Assembly: GCF_039528515.1 (NCBI RefSeq)
Contig: NZ_BAAALT010000127.1
Coordinates: 1 to 64,000 of the forward strand
Reading direction: 5' to 3'
Length of the DNA: 64,000 nt
Source: Luedemannella flava
Lineage (GTDB): Bacteria > Actinomycetota > Actinomycetes > Mycobacteriales > Micromonosporaceae
Shown here: piece after piece, positions 8,754-17,020 of the stretch
Position numbering within the stretch: the first letter of the stretch is position 1
Layout: every line of letters starts with the position of its first letter
Notes under the pieces: model-generated
What the model saw: the letters and a program-made list of their open reading frames with translations, nothing else
What the model was told of the DNA's origin: nothing
The model's database searches: none
Made by a program: the position numbers and the translations under genes

Positions 8754-11201
8754 ATGCCTGCCACCCCGCAGCCACTGCACGTCACCACCCGAGGTGGCAC
8801 CCGGACCTTCAACCCCGGCACGACGGTCGTCATCGGGCGCGACACGGCGGCCAGCGTCGTGGTGTCGCACGAGAAGGCGTCCCGCCAGCACCTGACGGTC
8901 CACTTCACCCCCGAGCACGGCTGGGTGCTGACCGACTCCAGCTCGAACGGCACCTTCCACAACGGCCAGCGGGTCACCCAGCTCGTGCTGACCGGGTCGG
9001 TGGCCGTCCTGCTCGGCAACGTCACCGAGGGTGAGCGGATCGACCTCGTCGTCGGCGCCCCGGCGGCGACGCCGACCCCGACGCCGACGCCCGCTCCCAC
9101 GCCGGTGCCCGGGCAGCGGGGGCCGCTGGTGCCGGGCGGCACGGCGCCGCTGAGCATGTCGTTCGGCGAGCTGTCGATGGTCTACGAGCCGACCAAGCGG
9201 CTGCGCATCGGCCGGGCCCCCGACAACGACGTGGTCGTCAACAACCTCATCGCCTCCCGGTACCACGCCCAGCTGCACGCCGACGGGCGCGGCGGGTGGA
9301 TCATGGAGGACCTCAACAGCTTCAACGGCACGTTCGTCAACGGCCAGCGGATCAGCCGCCGGGTGCCGGTCGCCAACGGCGCGCTGATCACCATCGCCCA
9401 CCACCACTTCGCCCTGGTCAACGGCAGACTCGAGGAGTACGTCGATGACGGTCGCGTCAGCCTGACGGCGCTGAACCTGCGGGTGGTGGCCGGCAAGCAG
9501 CAGCTGCTCGACGACATCAGCTTCCAGCTCGAGCACAACTCGCTGCTGGCGATCCTCGGCCCGACGGGCGCCGGCAAGTCGACCGTCATGCGGGTGCTCA
9601 CCGGCACCCAGGCGCCGGCCAACGGCTCCGTGCTCTACAACGGCCGCAACCTCTACGCGGAGTACGACGAGCTGCGCTACCGCATCGGCTACGTGCCGCA
9701 GGACGACATCCTGCACAGCCAGCTGTCGGTGCGCAAAGCCCTCAACTACGCGGCCAAGCTGCGCTTCCCCCCGGACGTCTCGTCGGCCGAGCGCGGTTCG
9801 CGGGTCGAGGAGGTCATGTCCGAGCTGGGCCTGTCGCACCGGGCCAACCTGTCGGTGAGCCGGCTGTCCGGCGGCCAGCGCAAGCGCACCAGCGTCGCGT
9901 TGGAGCTGCTCACGCGCCCGTCGCTGCTGTCGCTCGACGAGCCCACGTCGGGCCTCGACCCGGGCTACGAGCGGCAGGTCATGACGCTGCTGCGCGATCT
10001 GGCCCGCGGCGGCCGCACCGTTATCACGGTCACGCACAACACCGAGAGCCTCGACCTGTGCGACCGGGTGCTGTTCCTCGCGCCCGGCGGTCAGGTGGCC
10101 TACTACGGCCCGCCGAGCGAGGCGCGGGAGTTCTTCGGCACGCCGCACTACCCCGAGGTGTTCACCAGCCTGGAGGAGGCCGCGCCGGGCGTGGCCAAGG
10201 CCGCGTACGCCGCGTCGCCCAAGGCCCGGCAGTACCTGGACCAGCCGCTGCGCCGCCAGCTGGAGACCGCGCCGCCGCCCCCGCAGACGTCGGCGAAGGC
10301 GCCCACGAAGGCGCCCGTGCCGAGCCCGTTCCGTCAGGTGTTCACGCTGACCGGCCGGTACACGAACATCATCGCCAGCGACTTCCGCAACACCATGCTG
10401 CTGCTCGTCCAGGCGCCGATCCTGGGCCTGCTGATGATGGTGGCGCTGGGCAAGGACGGCCTGCGGGCCGGCAGCCCGACGGTTACCGGCGGCGGCACGG
10501 TGCTGCTCGCCCTCGTCCTGGGCGCGTCCTACCTGGGCGCCGGCAACGCCGTCCGCGAGATCGTCAAGGAACGGGCGATCCTGGCCCGGGAACGGGCGGC
10601 CGGCCTGTCACCCGGGGCGTACCTGTGGTCCAAGGTGATCGTCCTCGGCCTGCTCACGATCGTGCAGGCGATCATTCTTGTGCTCATGGGCACCGCCCGG
10701 CAGGGCGGCCCGGCCGGCGGCGCGTTCCTCAGCTCCGGCAAGCTCGAACTGATCGTGGTGGCCGCCCTCACCGGACTGGCCGCGATGGCGCTGGGCCTGC
10801 TCATCTCCTCGCTCGTGTCCAACCCCGACAAGGCGCTGACCATCCTGCCGGTGGTGCTGCTCGCGCAGTTCCTGCTCTCGGGCGCGTTCTTCGACGTGAA
10901 CAGCTCGGTGCTCAAGCCGATCTCGTACGTGACGAGCGCGCGCTGGGGCTTCGCGGCGTCCGCGTCGACCGCCGACCTGCAGGGCCTGGTCCCGCGCACC
11001 TGTGGCAAGCCGATCGACCCGTCGCTGCCGGCCGGCACGAAAGTCATCGTCTCCAAGGCGGACGACCCGGCCTGCGACAGCACCCGCAAGCACGACGCGA
11101 AGACCTGGCTCCTCGACCTTCTCGCTGTCGTGATCCTGACGATCATCCCATTGTTCATCGCCTGGCTGCTCATCCGAAGGGTTGGCCAGCCAAGACGTTA
11201 A
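8754..11201 (+). CDS. Tandem-FHA ABC exporter (ABCG-like, Rv1747 type)
   Basis: An 815-residue fused half-transporter. FHA domain 1 spans residues about 20-95 (GRD, SRQH, SSNGTFHNG), followed by a Pro-Thr linker at 102-120. FHA domain 2 spans about 148-215 (GRAPDND, SRYHAQ, NSFNGTFVNG). The ABC ATPase at about 235-445 shows Walker A GPTGAGKS (269-276), signature LSGGQRKR (371-378) and Walker B LLSLDEP. A second linker leads to a six-helix permease domain (about 540-815) with an extracellular loop carrying two cysteines. The order matches mycobacterial Rv1747, where FHA domains bind phosphothreonine and kinase input controls export. First gene of a six-gene operon; the cargo is unknown. Confidence 0.93.
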   Translation: MPATPQPLHVTTRGGTRTFNPGTTVVIGRDTAASVVVSHEKASRQHLTVHFTPEHGWVLTDSSSNGTFHNGQRVTQLVLTGSVAVLLGNVTEGERIDLVVGAPAATPTPTPTPAPTPVPGQRGPLVPGGTAPLSMSFGELSMVYEPTKRLRIGRAPDNDVVVNNLIASRYHAQLHADGRGGWIMEDLNSFNGTFVNGQRISRRVPVANGALITIAHHHFALVNGRLEEYVDDGRVSLTALNLRVVAGKQQLLDDISFQLEHNSLLAILGPTGAGKSTVMRVLTGTQAPANGSVLYNGRNLYAEYDELRYRIGYVPQDDILHSQLSVRKALNYAAKLRFPPDVSSAERGSRVEEVMSELGLSHRANLSVSRLSGGQRKRTSVALELLTRPSLLSLDEPTSGLDPGYERQVMTLLRDLARGGRTVITVTHNTESLDLCDRVLFLAPGGQVAYYGPPSEAREFFGTPHYPEVFTSLEEAAPGVAKAAYAASPKARQYLDQPLRRQLETAPPPPQTSAKAPTKAPVPSPFRQVFTLTGRYTNIIASDFRNTMLLLVQAPILGLLMMVALGKDGLRAGSPTVTGGGTVLLALVLGASYLGAGNAVREIVKERAILARERAAGLSPGAYLWSKVIVLGLLTIVQAIILVLMGTARQGGPAGGAFLSSGKLELIVVAALTGLAAMALGLLISSLVSNPDKALTILPVVLLAQFLLSGAFFDVNSSVLKPISYVTSARWGFAASASTADLQGLVPRTCGKPIDPSLPAGTKVIVSKADDPACDSTRKHDAKTWLLDLLAVVILTIIPLFIAWLLIRRVGQPRR

Positions 11202-11298
11202 CGCGCTGGCGAATATCGCCCGAGTGGATGATGATCGCGGACGCTACCCTGTCGGGCGGATGCCCACCCCCCACCCGTCGCACCCCCCGGGAGCCCAG

Positions 11299-12678
11299 AT
11301 GACGCAGCCGTCCTACGACCGCAGCGGCGCCGCCAGGCTGGCGCTGCAGGAGATCTTCCGCGACTACGGCCTGGCGGGCGTCGACAATGACGCGCTGCTC
11401 AACCAGCTGCTGCCCGACCTGCTCGCCGGGTCGCCCCGCGAGGCCGGCCTGCTGCTCGCGGCCGCCTCGGCGGACGTCGGGCAGTTGCTGACCACCCGCG
11501 TCCAGGGCGGCATGGCCCCCGACGCGGCGGTGCGCGACGTGGCGGCCGTGCTCGCCGACCGCAACGCGCTCGACACCAACGCGAGCCTCTGGGTCGTCTC
11601 GGAGTACGCCGCGGCGCTCGGCCACCCGGTGACCGTGGCGTGGTCGGCGCCCCAGTCGCCGCAGTTCCCGCCGCAGCCGGTGCCGCCGCAGCAGGCGCCC
11701 CAGCAGCCGGTCCCGACGCCGCAGTCGGTGCCGCCGTTCCCGCAGCAGCCCGTGCCGCCCCAGCAGCCGGTGCCCCCGCAGCAGCAGTTCCCGCCCCAGC
11801 AGCAGTTCCCGCCCCAGCAGCAGTTCCCCCCGCCGCAGCAGCCGGTGCCGCCGCAGCCCTTCCCGCAGCCGGCGCCGCCGCAGTTCCCCCAGCAGCAGTT
11901 CCCGCCGCAGCCGGACGTCACGCGGATGGACAGCCAGCTGCCGCACCCCGCCCAGCTGCCGCCGCCGTTCCCGACGTCGTACCCGCCGTACGCGACGACG
12001 ACGCAGCGCTCGAAGGCGCCGCTCATCGTCGGCATCGTGGCCGGCGTGGTGGTCCTGGCCACCATCGCGGGCCTGCTGAGCTACCTGGTCCTCAAGGACA
12101 AGAAGTGCGAGGGCCCGGAGTGCACCGTCACGGCGCCCACCACGTCGGCGGTGCCGCCCACCACGGCCACGGTCGTGCCGACGACCGGGGCGCCCGTGAC
12201 GACCGGGACCACGTCCGCCGGCCTCGCCGACCACATGCCGTCCGACCTCAACGTGGCCACCGACTGCAACACGTCCAACATCCCGGCGCTGGCCAATGTG
12301 TCCGGTCTGGTGGAGCAGTACAGCTGCACCGAGCGGAGCAACTCGACGATCTCCGGGGCGACCGTCATCGGCAGCCTCTTCGACAGCAAGGCGTCGCTGA
12401 AGGAGGGCCTGGAGGCGCTCAACAAGGCGGTCTCGTTCTCCAACAGCAACGCCGGCAAGGGCTGCCCGCCGCCGGCGGGCGAGAACGACGGCGTCAACAC
12501 CTGGCACCGCTCCGGCACACCGGACAAGACCAGCGGCGTCGTGGAGTGCTACACGTCGACCAACAAGACCCACGTCTACATCTGGTCGGACGAGGACAAC
12601 TACACCTTGTTTTCGGCGGAGACGAGCGACAAGGTGTCGTTCAGCACGCTTGAAGACTGGTGGGAGAACTACGCCTGA
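11299..12678 (+). CDS. Pro/Gln-rich single-pass membrane protein of the FHA/kinase operon
   Basis: A 459-residue protein that I do not recognise. Residues 1-115 form a helical, Ala/Leu-rich soluble domain. Residues about 116-230 are a Pro/Gln linker with nucleotide-level repeats (11779-11832). One transmembrane helix (LIVGIVAGVVVLATIAGLL) sits near residue 245. A Thr/Ser/Val stalk leads to an extracellular domain of about 170 residues with several cysteines. The predicted topology is cytosolic N-terminus and outside C-terminus. ATG 11299 is chosen; an in-frame ATG at 11260 is possible. It is a plausible sensor or adaptor linking outside and inside. Confidence 0.8.
   Translation: MTQPSYDRSGAARLALQEIFRDYGLAGVDNDALLNQLLPDLLAGSPREAGLLLAAASADVGQLLTTRVQGGMAPDAAVRDVAAVLADRNALDTNASLWVVSEYAAALGHPVTVAWSAPQSPQFPPQPVPPQQAPQQPVPTPQSVPPFPQQPVPPQQPVPPQQQFPPQQQFPPQQQFPPPQQPVPPQPFPQPAPPQFPQQQFPPQPDVTRMDSQLPHPAQLPPPFPTSYPPYATTTQRSKAPLIVGIVAGVVVLATIAGLLSYLVLKDKKCEGPECTVTAPTTSAVPPTTATVVPTTGAPVTTGTTSAGLADHMPSDLNVATDCNTSNIPALANVSGLVEQYSCTERSNSTISGATVIGSLFDSKASLKEGLEALNKAVSFSNSNAGKGCPPPAGENDGVNTWHRSGTPDKTSGVVECYTSTNKTHVYIWSDEDNYTLFSAETSDKVSFSTLEDWWENYA
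11779..11832 (+). repeat. 18-bp coding tandem repeat (Gln-Gln-Gln-Phe-Pro-Pro)
   Basis: Three consecutive near-identical 18-bp units of the form CAGCAGCAGTTCCCGCCC encode repeated QQQFPP in the linker of the membrane protein. Copy number is likely to vary between strains. Confidence 0.8.
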
Positions 12679-12692
12679 CGGATCGGGGCCCT

Positions 12693-15008
12693 ATGTACCC
12701 GTTGGAGGTCGTCGCGGACGGCCGTCGGTACCTGTTCGACGCGGGTACGACGGTCGTCTGCGGGCGCTCGACCGACGCCCACGTGTCGCTGACCGACCGG
12801 CGGGTCGGTCGTGTCCACGCGCGGCTGGCCTTCGCCGACGGCGCGTGGTTCGTGCACGACGAGAACAGCCGCAACGGCACCTGGCTCGCCGGCGCGCGGG
12901 TGGCCACCCAGCGCGTCGACCATGAGATAACGCTGCACCTGGGCAACCCCGTCAACGGCGCCCTGGTGTTCCTGCGCCCGCACCGCAACCCGGCCGACGC
13001 GCCCACCGCGCTCGCGACGCCGGGGGTGGCGGCCGTCTCGGCGAAGGCCGCGCAGGAGCCGACCCTGGCCGCCCCGCCCGGCTCCCCGGCCCAGCCGACC
13101 AGCCCTGGCCAGGCCCCGGCGTCAGGCCAGCCCGCCAGCCCTGGCCAGCTGACGACGCCCTCGGTGCCGGGCCAACTTCCGCAGGGCCAGCTGCCCGAAC
13201 CTGGGCAGCCGCCCGCGCCGACCCAGCTGACTTCTGCCACTCCGGCAGCCGCGCCGCCGACGGTTGTCGCACCTGCCGTCGCCGCCGCACCGCCCGCTTC
13301 CGCCGCGCCGGCCCAGCCCGCGCGACACGGCCCCTACCCGCCCGCGGCCGCGACGTTCCCGGCGGCGGCCTGGCCGACGCAGCCCAACGCGCAGCCCACC
13401 CCCGTCCTCGTGGTGCGCCTCGGCTCGCGGACGCTGGTGTACCCGATGGGGGCGCAGGTGCGCGTCGGACGCGACCCGCGCCTGGAGGCGCCGTCCGAGC
13501 ACCCGATGGTCGCGCCCGGTCAGCACGGCGTGCTGACCAGCGACCCCGACGGGGCGACCTGGACCGACACGTCCGAGCGCGGCTCCTACCGCGACGGGAA
13601 GCGGATCAAGGGCGCGCTGCGCGTCACGGAGCCCGTCGTGCTGCGCCTCGGCGACCCCGCCACCGGCGAGGAACTGGGCATCACCCCGCCGCTCACCATC
13701 GAGCGCATGCAGGCCGGGCGTCGCCGGCGGGGCACCATCCGGGCGCTCACCGTCGTCGCCGGCGCCCTGTGCCTGCTCATGGTGGCGGGCATCGGCACGG
13801 TGCTGGCGACCCGCGACAGCAACCGGTCGGCCGACACGGCCGCGGCCGCGCCGGCCACCACCGCCGTGGCCCCCGGGGCCGGGTCCGACGCGCCGTCGGG
13901 GCTGAGCCCGCAGGCGCTGCACCGGGCCGAGACGGCCACCGTGCGGCTGCTGCAGGGCGCCGTCGACAACAACAGTGGCTGGGGCTCCGGCACGATCGTC
14001 AGCGCGGACGGGCTGATCCTCACCAACGCGCACGTCGCCGCGCCCCGCGCGCCGGGGCTCGCGGTCGCGCTGGCCACGCCGGCGTCCACATTCGACCCCG
14101 ACCCACCGTTCCTGACCGTCGAGTTCATCGAGGGCGACGACTCGGCGGCGCAGGCCCGCTACCGGGCCCGTCCGGTCGCCGTCGACGGGTACCTCGACCT
14201 GGCGGTCGTGGAGATCTTCGCCGACGCGGCGGGCAACCCCGTCGACCGTAGGACGCTCAACCTGCCATTCATGGAGTTCGGCGACGTGGGCAAGGTCCGG
14301 CTGGGCCAGTCGGTGACCATCCTCGGCTTCCCCGGCGTCAGCGGCTCCGACACGATCACCGTGACAACCGGCGTCATCTCCACGTTCATCCGCGACCCGC
14401 TGAAGCACGTCGACGACGCCCGGTTCGAGATGGAGACCACGGCCCGCGTCGCGCACGGCAACTCCGGCGGCGCCGCGATCACCGACACCGGCGAGCTGAT
14501 CGGCGTGCCGAGCCTGGCCATCCCCGGCCAGGGCTCCGACCTGTCCTGGCGGCTGCGCTCGGTCACCCAGGCGCGACCGCTCCTCGACGCGGCACGCGAC
14601 GGACGGACGTACCGCAGCGAACTTCTCGTGCCACTCGGCGATGCGCGCGTCACCGGAGTGGGCATCGGCGCGGACCCCGCGCAGGCCTGCGGCGGCAACG
14701 CGTCGCTCCCGTCGGGCATCACGAACGCGGTGTTCGGGTTCCGCTACGAGGGCGCCCGGCCCGGGCTCGACGTGGCCTTCCTGCTGCTGCTGCCGGACGG
14801 CACCACGGTGCGCACCGGTGCGTCGCAGAACCAGGCCGTGCCGGGGCTGCCCGAGGCGGTGATCCGCACGCCGACCGGCTGCGTGGCGTACCAGGTGAAC
14901 GCGGCCGGCGGGGTCGGCCTGCCCGACGGGACCTACCAGGCCCAGTTGCTCGGCGGCGAAAATCTTGATCCGATGGGACCTGCCGCGACGCTCCGCGTCG
15001 GCGGGTGA
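12693..15008 (+). CDS. FHA domain - transmembrane - trypsin-like serine protease
   Basis: A 771-residue protein. The N-terminal FHA domain (residues 5-95; CGRSTDAHV, VHARL, NSRNGTW) is followed by a Pro/Gln/Ala linker (100-235) and a second FHA-like, more degenerate domain (238-335; RVGRDPRLE, ERGSYRDGKRI). One transmembrane helix lies at 351-372, followed by an extracellular trypsin/HtrA-type protease. The triad is visible: His447 (LTNAHV), Asp502 (YLDLAVVEI) and Ser591 (HGNSGGAAIT). A C-terminal beta-rich region follows. The cytosolic side can read phosphothreonine while the catalytic side lies outside. It starts 14 nt after the preceding stop. Substrate unknown. Confidence 0.9.
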   Translation: MYPLEVVADGRRYLFDAGTTVVCGRSTDAHVSLTDRRVGRVHARLAFADGAWFVHDENSRNGTWLAGARVATQRVDHEITLHLGNPVNGALVFLRPHRNPADAPTALATPGVAAVSAKAAQEPTLAAPPGSPAQPTSPGQAPASGQPASPGQLTTPSVPGQLPQGQLPEPGQPPAPTQLTSATPAAAPPTVVAPAVAAAPPASAAPAQPARHGPYPPAAATFPAAAWPTQPNAQPTPVLVVRLGSRTLVYPMGAQVRVGRDPRLEAPSEHPMVAPGQHGVLTSDPDGATWTDTSERGSYRDGKRIKGALRVTEPVVLRLGDPATGEELGITPPLTIERMQAGRRRRGTIRALTVVAGALCLLMVAGIGTVLATRDSNRSADTAAAAPATTAVAPGAGSDAPSGLSPQALHRAETATVRLLQGAVDNNSGWGSGTIVSADGLILTNAHVAAPRAPGLAVALATPASTFDPDPPFLTVEFIEGDDSAAQARYRARPVAVDGYLDLAVVEIFADAAGNPVDRRTLNLPFMEFGDVGKVRLGQSVTILGFPGVSGSDTITVTTGVISTFIRDPLKHVDDARFEMETTARVAHGNSGGAAITDTGELIGVPSLAIPGQGSDLSWRLRSVTQARPLLDAARDGRTYRSELLVPLGDARVTGVGIGADPAQACGGNASLPSGITNAVFGFRYEGARPGLDVAFLLLLPDGTTVRTGASQNQAVPGLPEAVIRTPTGCVAYQVNAAGGVGLPDGTYQAQLLGGENLDPMGPAATLRVGG

Positions 15009-15023
15009 GGAAAGGGTCCTTCG

Positions 15024-15746
15024 ATGGCGCAACCCGTACCGAACAAGACGGCGTGGGACCTGACCACGGCCGCGATCATGCCGGGCGGCGGCATCGCCAA
15101 GCGGCCGCTGCACTTCATCATCGCCGCGGACTGCTCCTGGTCGATGCACGGCGAGAAGATGCAGGCGCTCAACTACGCGATCGCCACCATGCTGCCGCGC
15201 CTCGCGGAGTGGGAGCGGGCGCAGGAGAACGCGCAGGTGTTCGTCCGCGCGATCCGCTTCGACAACCGCGCGAGCTGGCACATCGAGGAGCCGACCCCGG
15301 TCGGCAAGGTGCGCTGGCACCCGCTGCGGTGCGAGGAGCGGGCGCTCACCCACATGGGCGCGGCGCTGCGCCTCATGGCCAGTGTGCTGACCGTCGACCA
15401 GATGGAACGGCGCGCGCTGCGGCCCGCGCTCATCCTCATCACCGACGGCATCGCGACCGACAACTTCGAGACCGGCCTGGCCGAGCTGCTGGGCACGCCC
15501 GGCGGCGCCGCCGCCATCCGGGTCGCGGTCGCCATCGGCCAGGACGCCCGACCCCAGCAGCTGGCCAAGTTCAGCGACGAGACGGTGGGTGTGCTGCACG
15601 CGTCCAACGCCGAGGACATCCCGGACCTGCTCATGGCGGTGTCCGTGGCCGTCTCGCGCATGTCGGAGGTCGGCGCCGACAAGGGGGCGCTGACCCAGCA
15701 CCTGCGCCAACACGGGTACGACCCGTCCGACGACTCCATCGTCTGA
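15024..15746 (+). CDS. vWA-domain protein (TerY-like)
   Basis: A 240-residue protein consisting almost entirely of one von Willebrand factor A domain. The metal-binding MIDAS signature is intact: Asp36-x-Ser38-x-Ser40 (DCSWS), a conserved Thr in ALTHMGAAL, and LILITDG. No signal peptide is present, so it is cytosolic. In TerY-P triads this protein accompanies a PP2C phosphatase and a kinase, which are the next two genes, 16 and 4 nt apart. A scaffold role for metal-dependent assembly is inferred. Confidence 0.9.
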   Translation: MAQPVPNKTAWDLTTAAIMPGGGIAKRPLHFIIAADCSWSMHGEKMQALNYAIATMLPRLAEWERAQENAQVFVRAIRFDNRASWHIEEPTPVGKVRWHPLRCEERALTHMGAALRLMASVLTVDQMERRALRPALILITDGIATDNFETGLAELLGTPGGAAAIRVAVAIGQDARPQQLAKFSDETVGVLHASNAEDIPDLLMAVSVAVSRMSEVGADKGALTQHLRQHGYDPSDDSIV

Positions 15747-15762
15747 GCGCGAGGAGACAACC

Positions 15763-17016
15763 ATGTCCTGGCAGGTCCACACCGCCTCCGCCCTCGGCGC
15801 CCAGCACGTCGCCATGGGCAAGGACAACGAGGACGCCATCGCGGTGCGCCAGCCCGACCCGGGCGTCGCGGCGGTCGCCGTCGCCGACGGGCACGGCCAC
15901 GCCCGCCACTTCCGCAGCGCCCGCGGGTCGGCCCTGGCCGTCCAGGTCGCCACCGAGCTGGGCCCCGCGCTGGCCGGCGCGGTCGCCGGCGCTCCCGCCG
16001 GCGCGCCCGCCGACGGGGTCGAGCGGCTCGTGCGCGAACGCCTGGGCGCCGAGCTCGTCCGGGTGTGGCGGGAGGCGGTCGAGCGCGACCTCGCCGCGTC
16101 GCCCGTGGGCGCCGAGGAACTGCACGCCGCCGGGCTGACCGAGCCGACCGCCGACGATCTCATGTTCGGGTACGGCGCGACGCTGGTCCTGGCCGTCGTC
16201 GCGGCCGGCTGGCTGCTGTGCGCGCAGATCGGCGACGGGGACCTGCTGGCCGTCACCGAGACGGGCAAGGTGCTGCGGCCCGTGCCGGCCGACCCCCGGC
16301 TCGACGGGTCGCGCACCACGAGCCTGTGCCAGCCCGACGCGGTCGACGCGCTGCGCTACGGCGTCCTCAACCTCGCCGACGGCCCCATCGCCGCGGTCAT
16401 GCTGGCCACCGACGGGTACGGCAACGCGCAGGCCCGCAACGACTGGGACACCGCGTTCGGCATCGACCTGGCGGCGCTGGCCGCCACGCACGGCTCCGCC
16501 TGGCTGGGGCAGCAGCTGCCACGCTGGGCGACGCAATGCGCGTCCTCGGGCGGCAGCGGCGACGACGTGACCGTCGCGCTGGTGCTCGCCGACGGGGCGA
16601 CCTGGCGGCCCGCGCCGCCGGTGAACGTCGACCGCACCACGGTCGTCGACGCGACGCTGCCCGTGACCGACCGGACGGTCGTGGTCGACGACCGCACGGT
16701 CGTCGACGACCGGACCGTGCCCGCCGTCCCGCCACCGGGACGGCCCGTGGCCGGCGACGACGTGACCGTGCCGTACTCGGCGCGCCGCACCCTGGGAGAC
16801 GACACCACCGTGCTGCACCCGGCCTTCGCCGCACCCCCGTCCAGCCCGCCAGCTGTGGCGGGGCCGCCCCTGCCGGCCAGCCCGTACGCGGCACCGGTCA
16901 GCCCGGCGAAGCCCGGGCCTGTGCCCGGCGGCGGGCGGGAGACGCTGCTGCTCGTGGCGCTCGCTGCGGTCGCCGCTGTGGGTGCCGTCGTCCTCGTCGT
17001 ACTCCTGGTGGGGTGA
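15763..17016 (+). CDS. PP2C-family Ser/Thr phosphatase with C-terminal membrane anchor
   Basis: A 417-residue protein. Residues 5-278 are a PP2C fold with metal-binding motifs KDNEDAI (20-26), VADGHGH (40-46), IGDGD (156-160) and GDDVT (266-270). The middle sequence is shortened relative to the canonical family. Residues 289-350 contain an unusual run of Thr-Val/Leu motifs separated by Asp pairs (RTTVVDA, DRTVVVDD, DDRTV, DDVTV, DDTTVL). A Pro-rich stretch and a single transmembrane helix (394-416) at the extreme C-terminus anchor it with the catalytic domain inside. It presumably reverses the kinase encoded next. Confidence 0.9.
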   Translation: MSWQVHTASALGAQHVAMGKDNEDAIAVRQPDPGVAAVAVADGHGHARHFRSARGSALAVQVATELGPALAGAVAGAPAGAPADGVERLVRERLGAELVRVWREAVERDLAASPVGAEELHAAGLTEPTADDLMFGYGATLVLAVVAAGWLLCAQIGDGDLLAVTETGKVLRPVPADPRLDGSRTTSLCQPDAVDALRYGVLNLADGPIAAVMLATDGYGNAQARNDWDTAFGIDLAALAATHGSAWLGQQLPRWATQCASSGGSGDDVTVALVLADGATWRPAPPVNVDRTTVVDATLPVTDRTVVVDDRTVVDDRTVPAVPPPGRPVAGDDVTVPYSARRTLGDDTTVLHPAFAAPPSSPPAVAGPPLPASPYAAPVSPAKPGPVPGGGRETLLLVALAAVAAVGAVVLVVLLVG

Positions 17017-17020
17017 TCGG

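Noticed and set aside
6477..10148. 1,223-codon minus-strand frame over the debranching enzyme and FHA-ABC genes
   Set aside because: It spans two well-supported plus-strand genes and lacks any recognisable domain.
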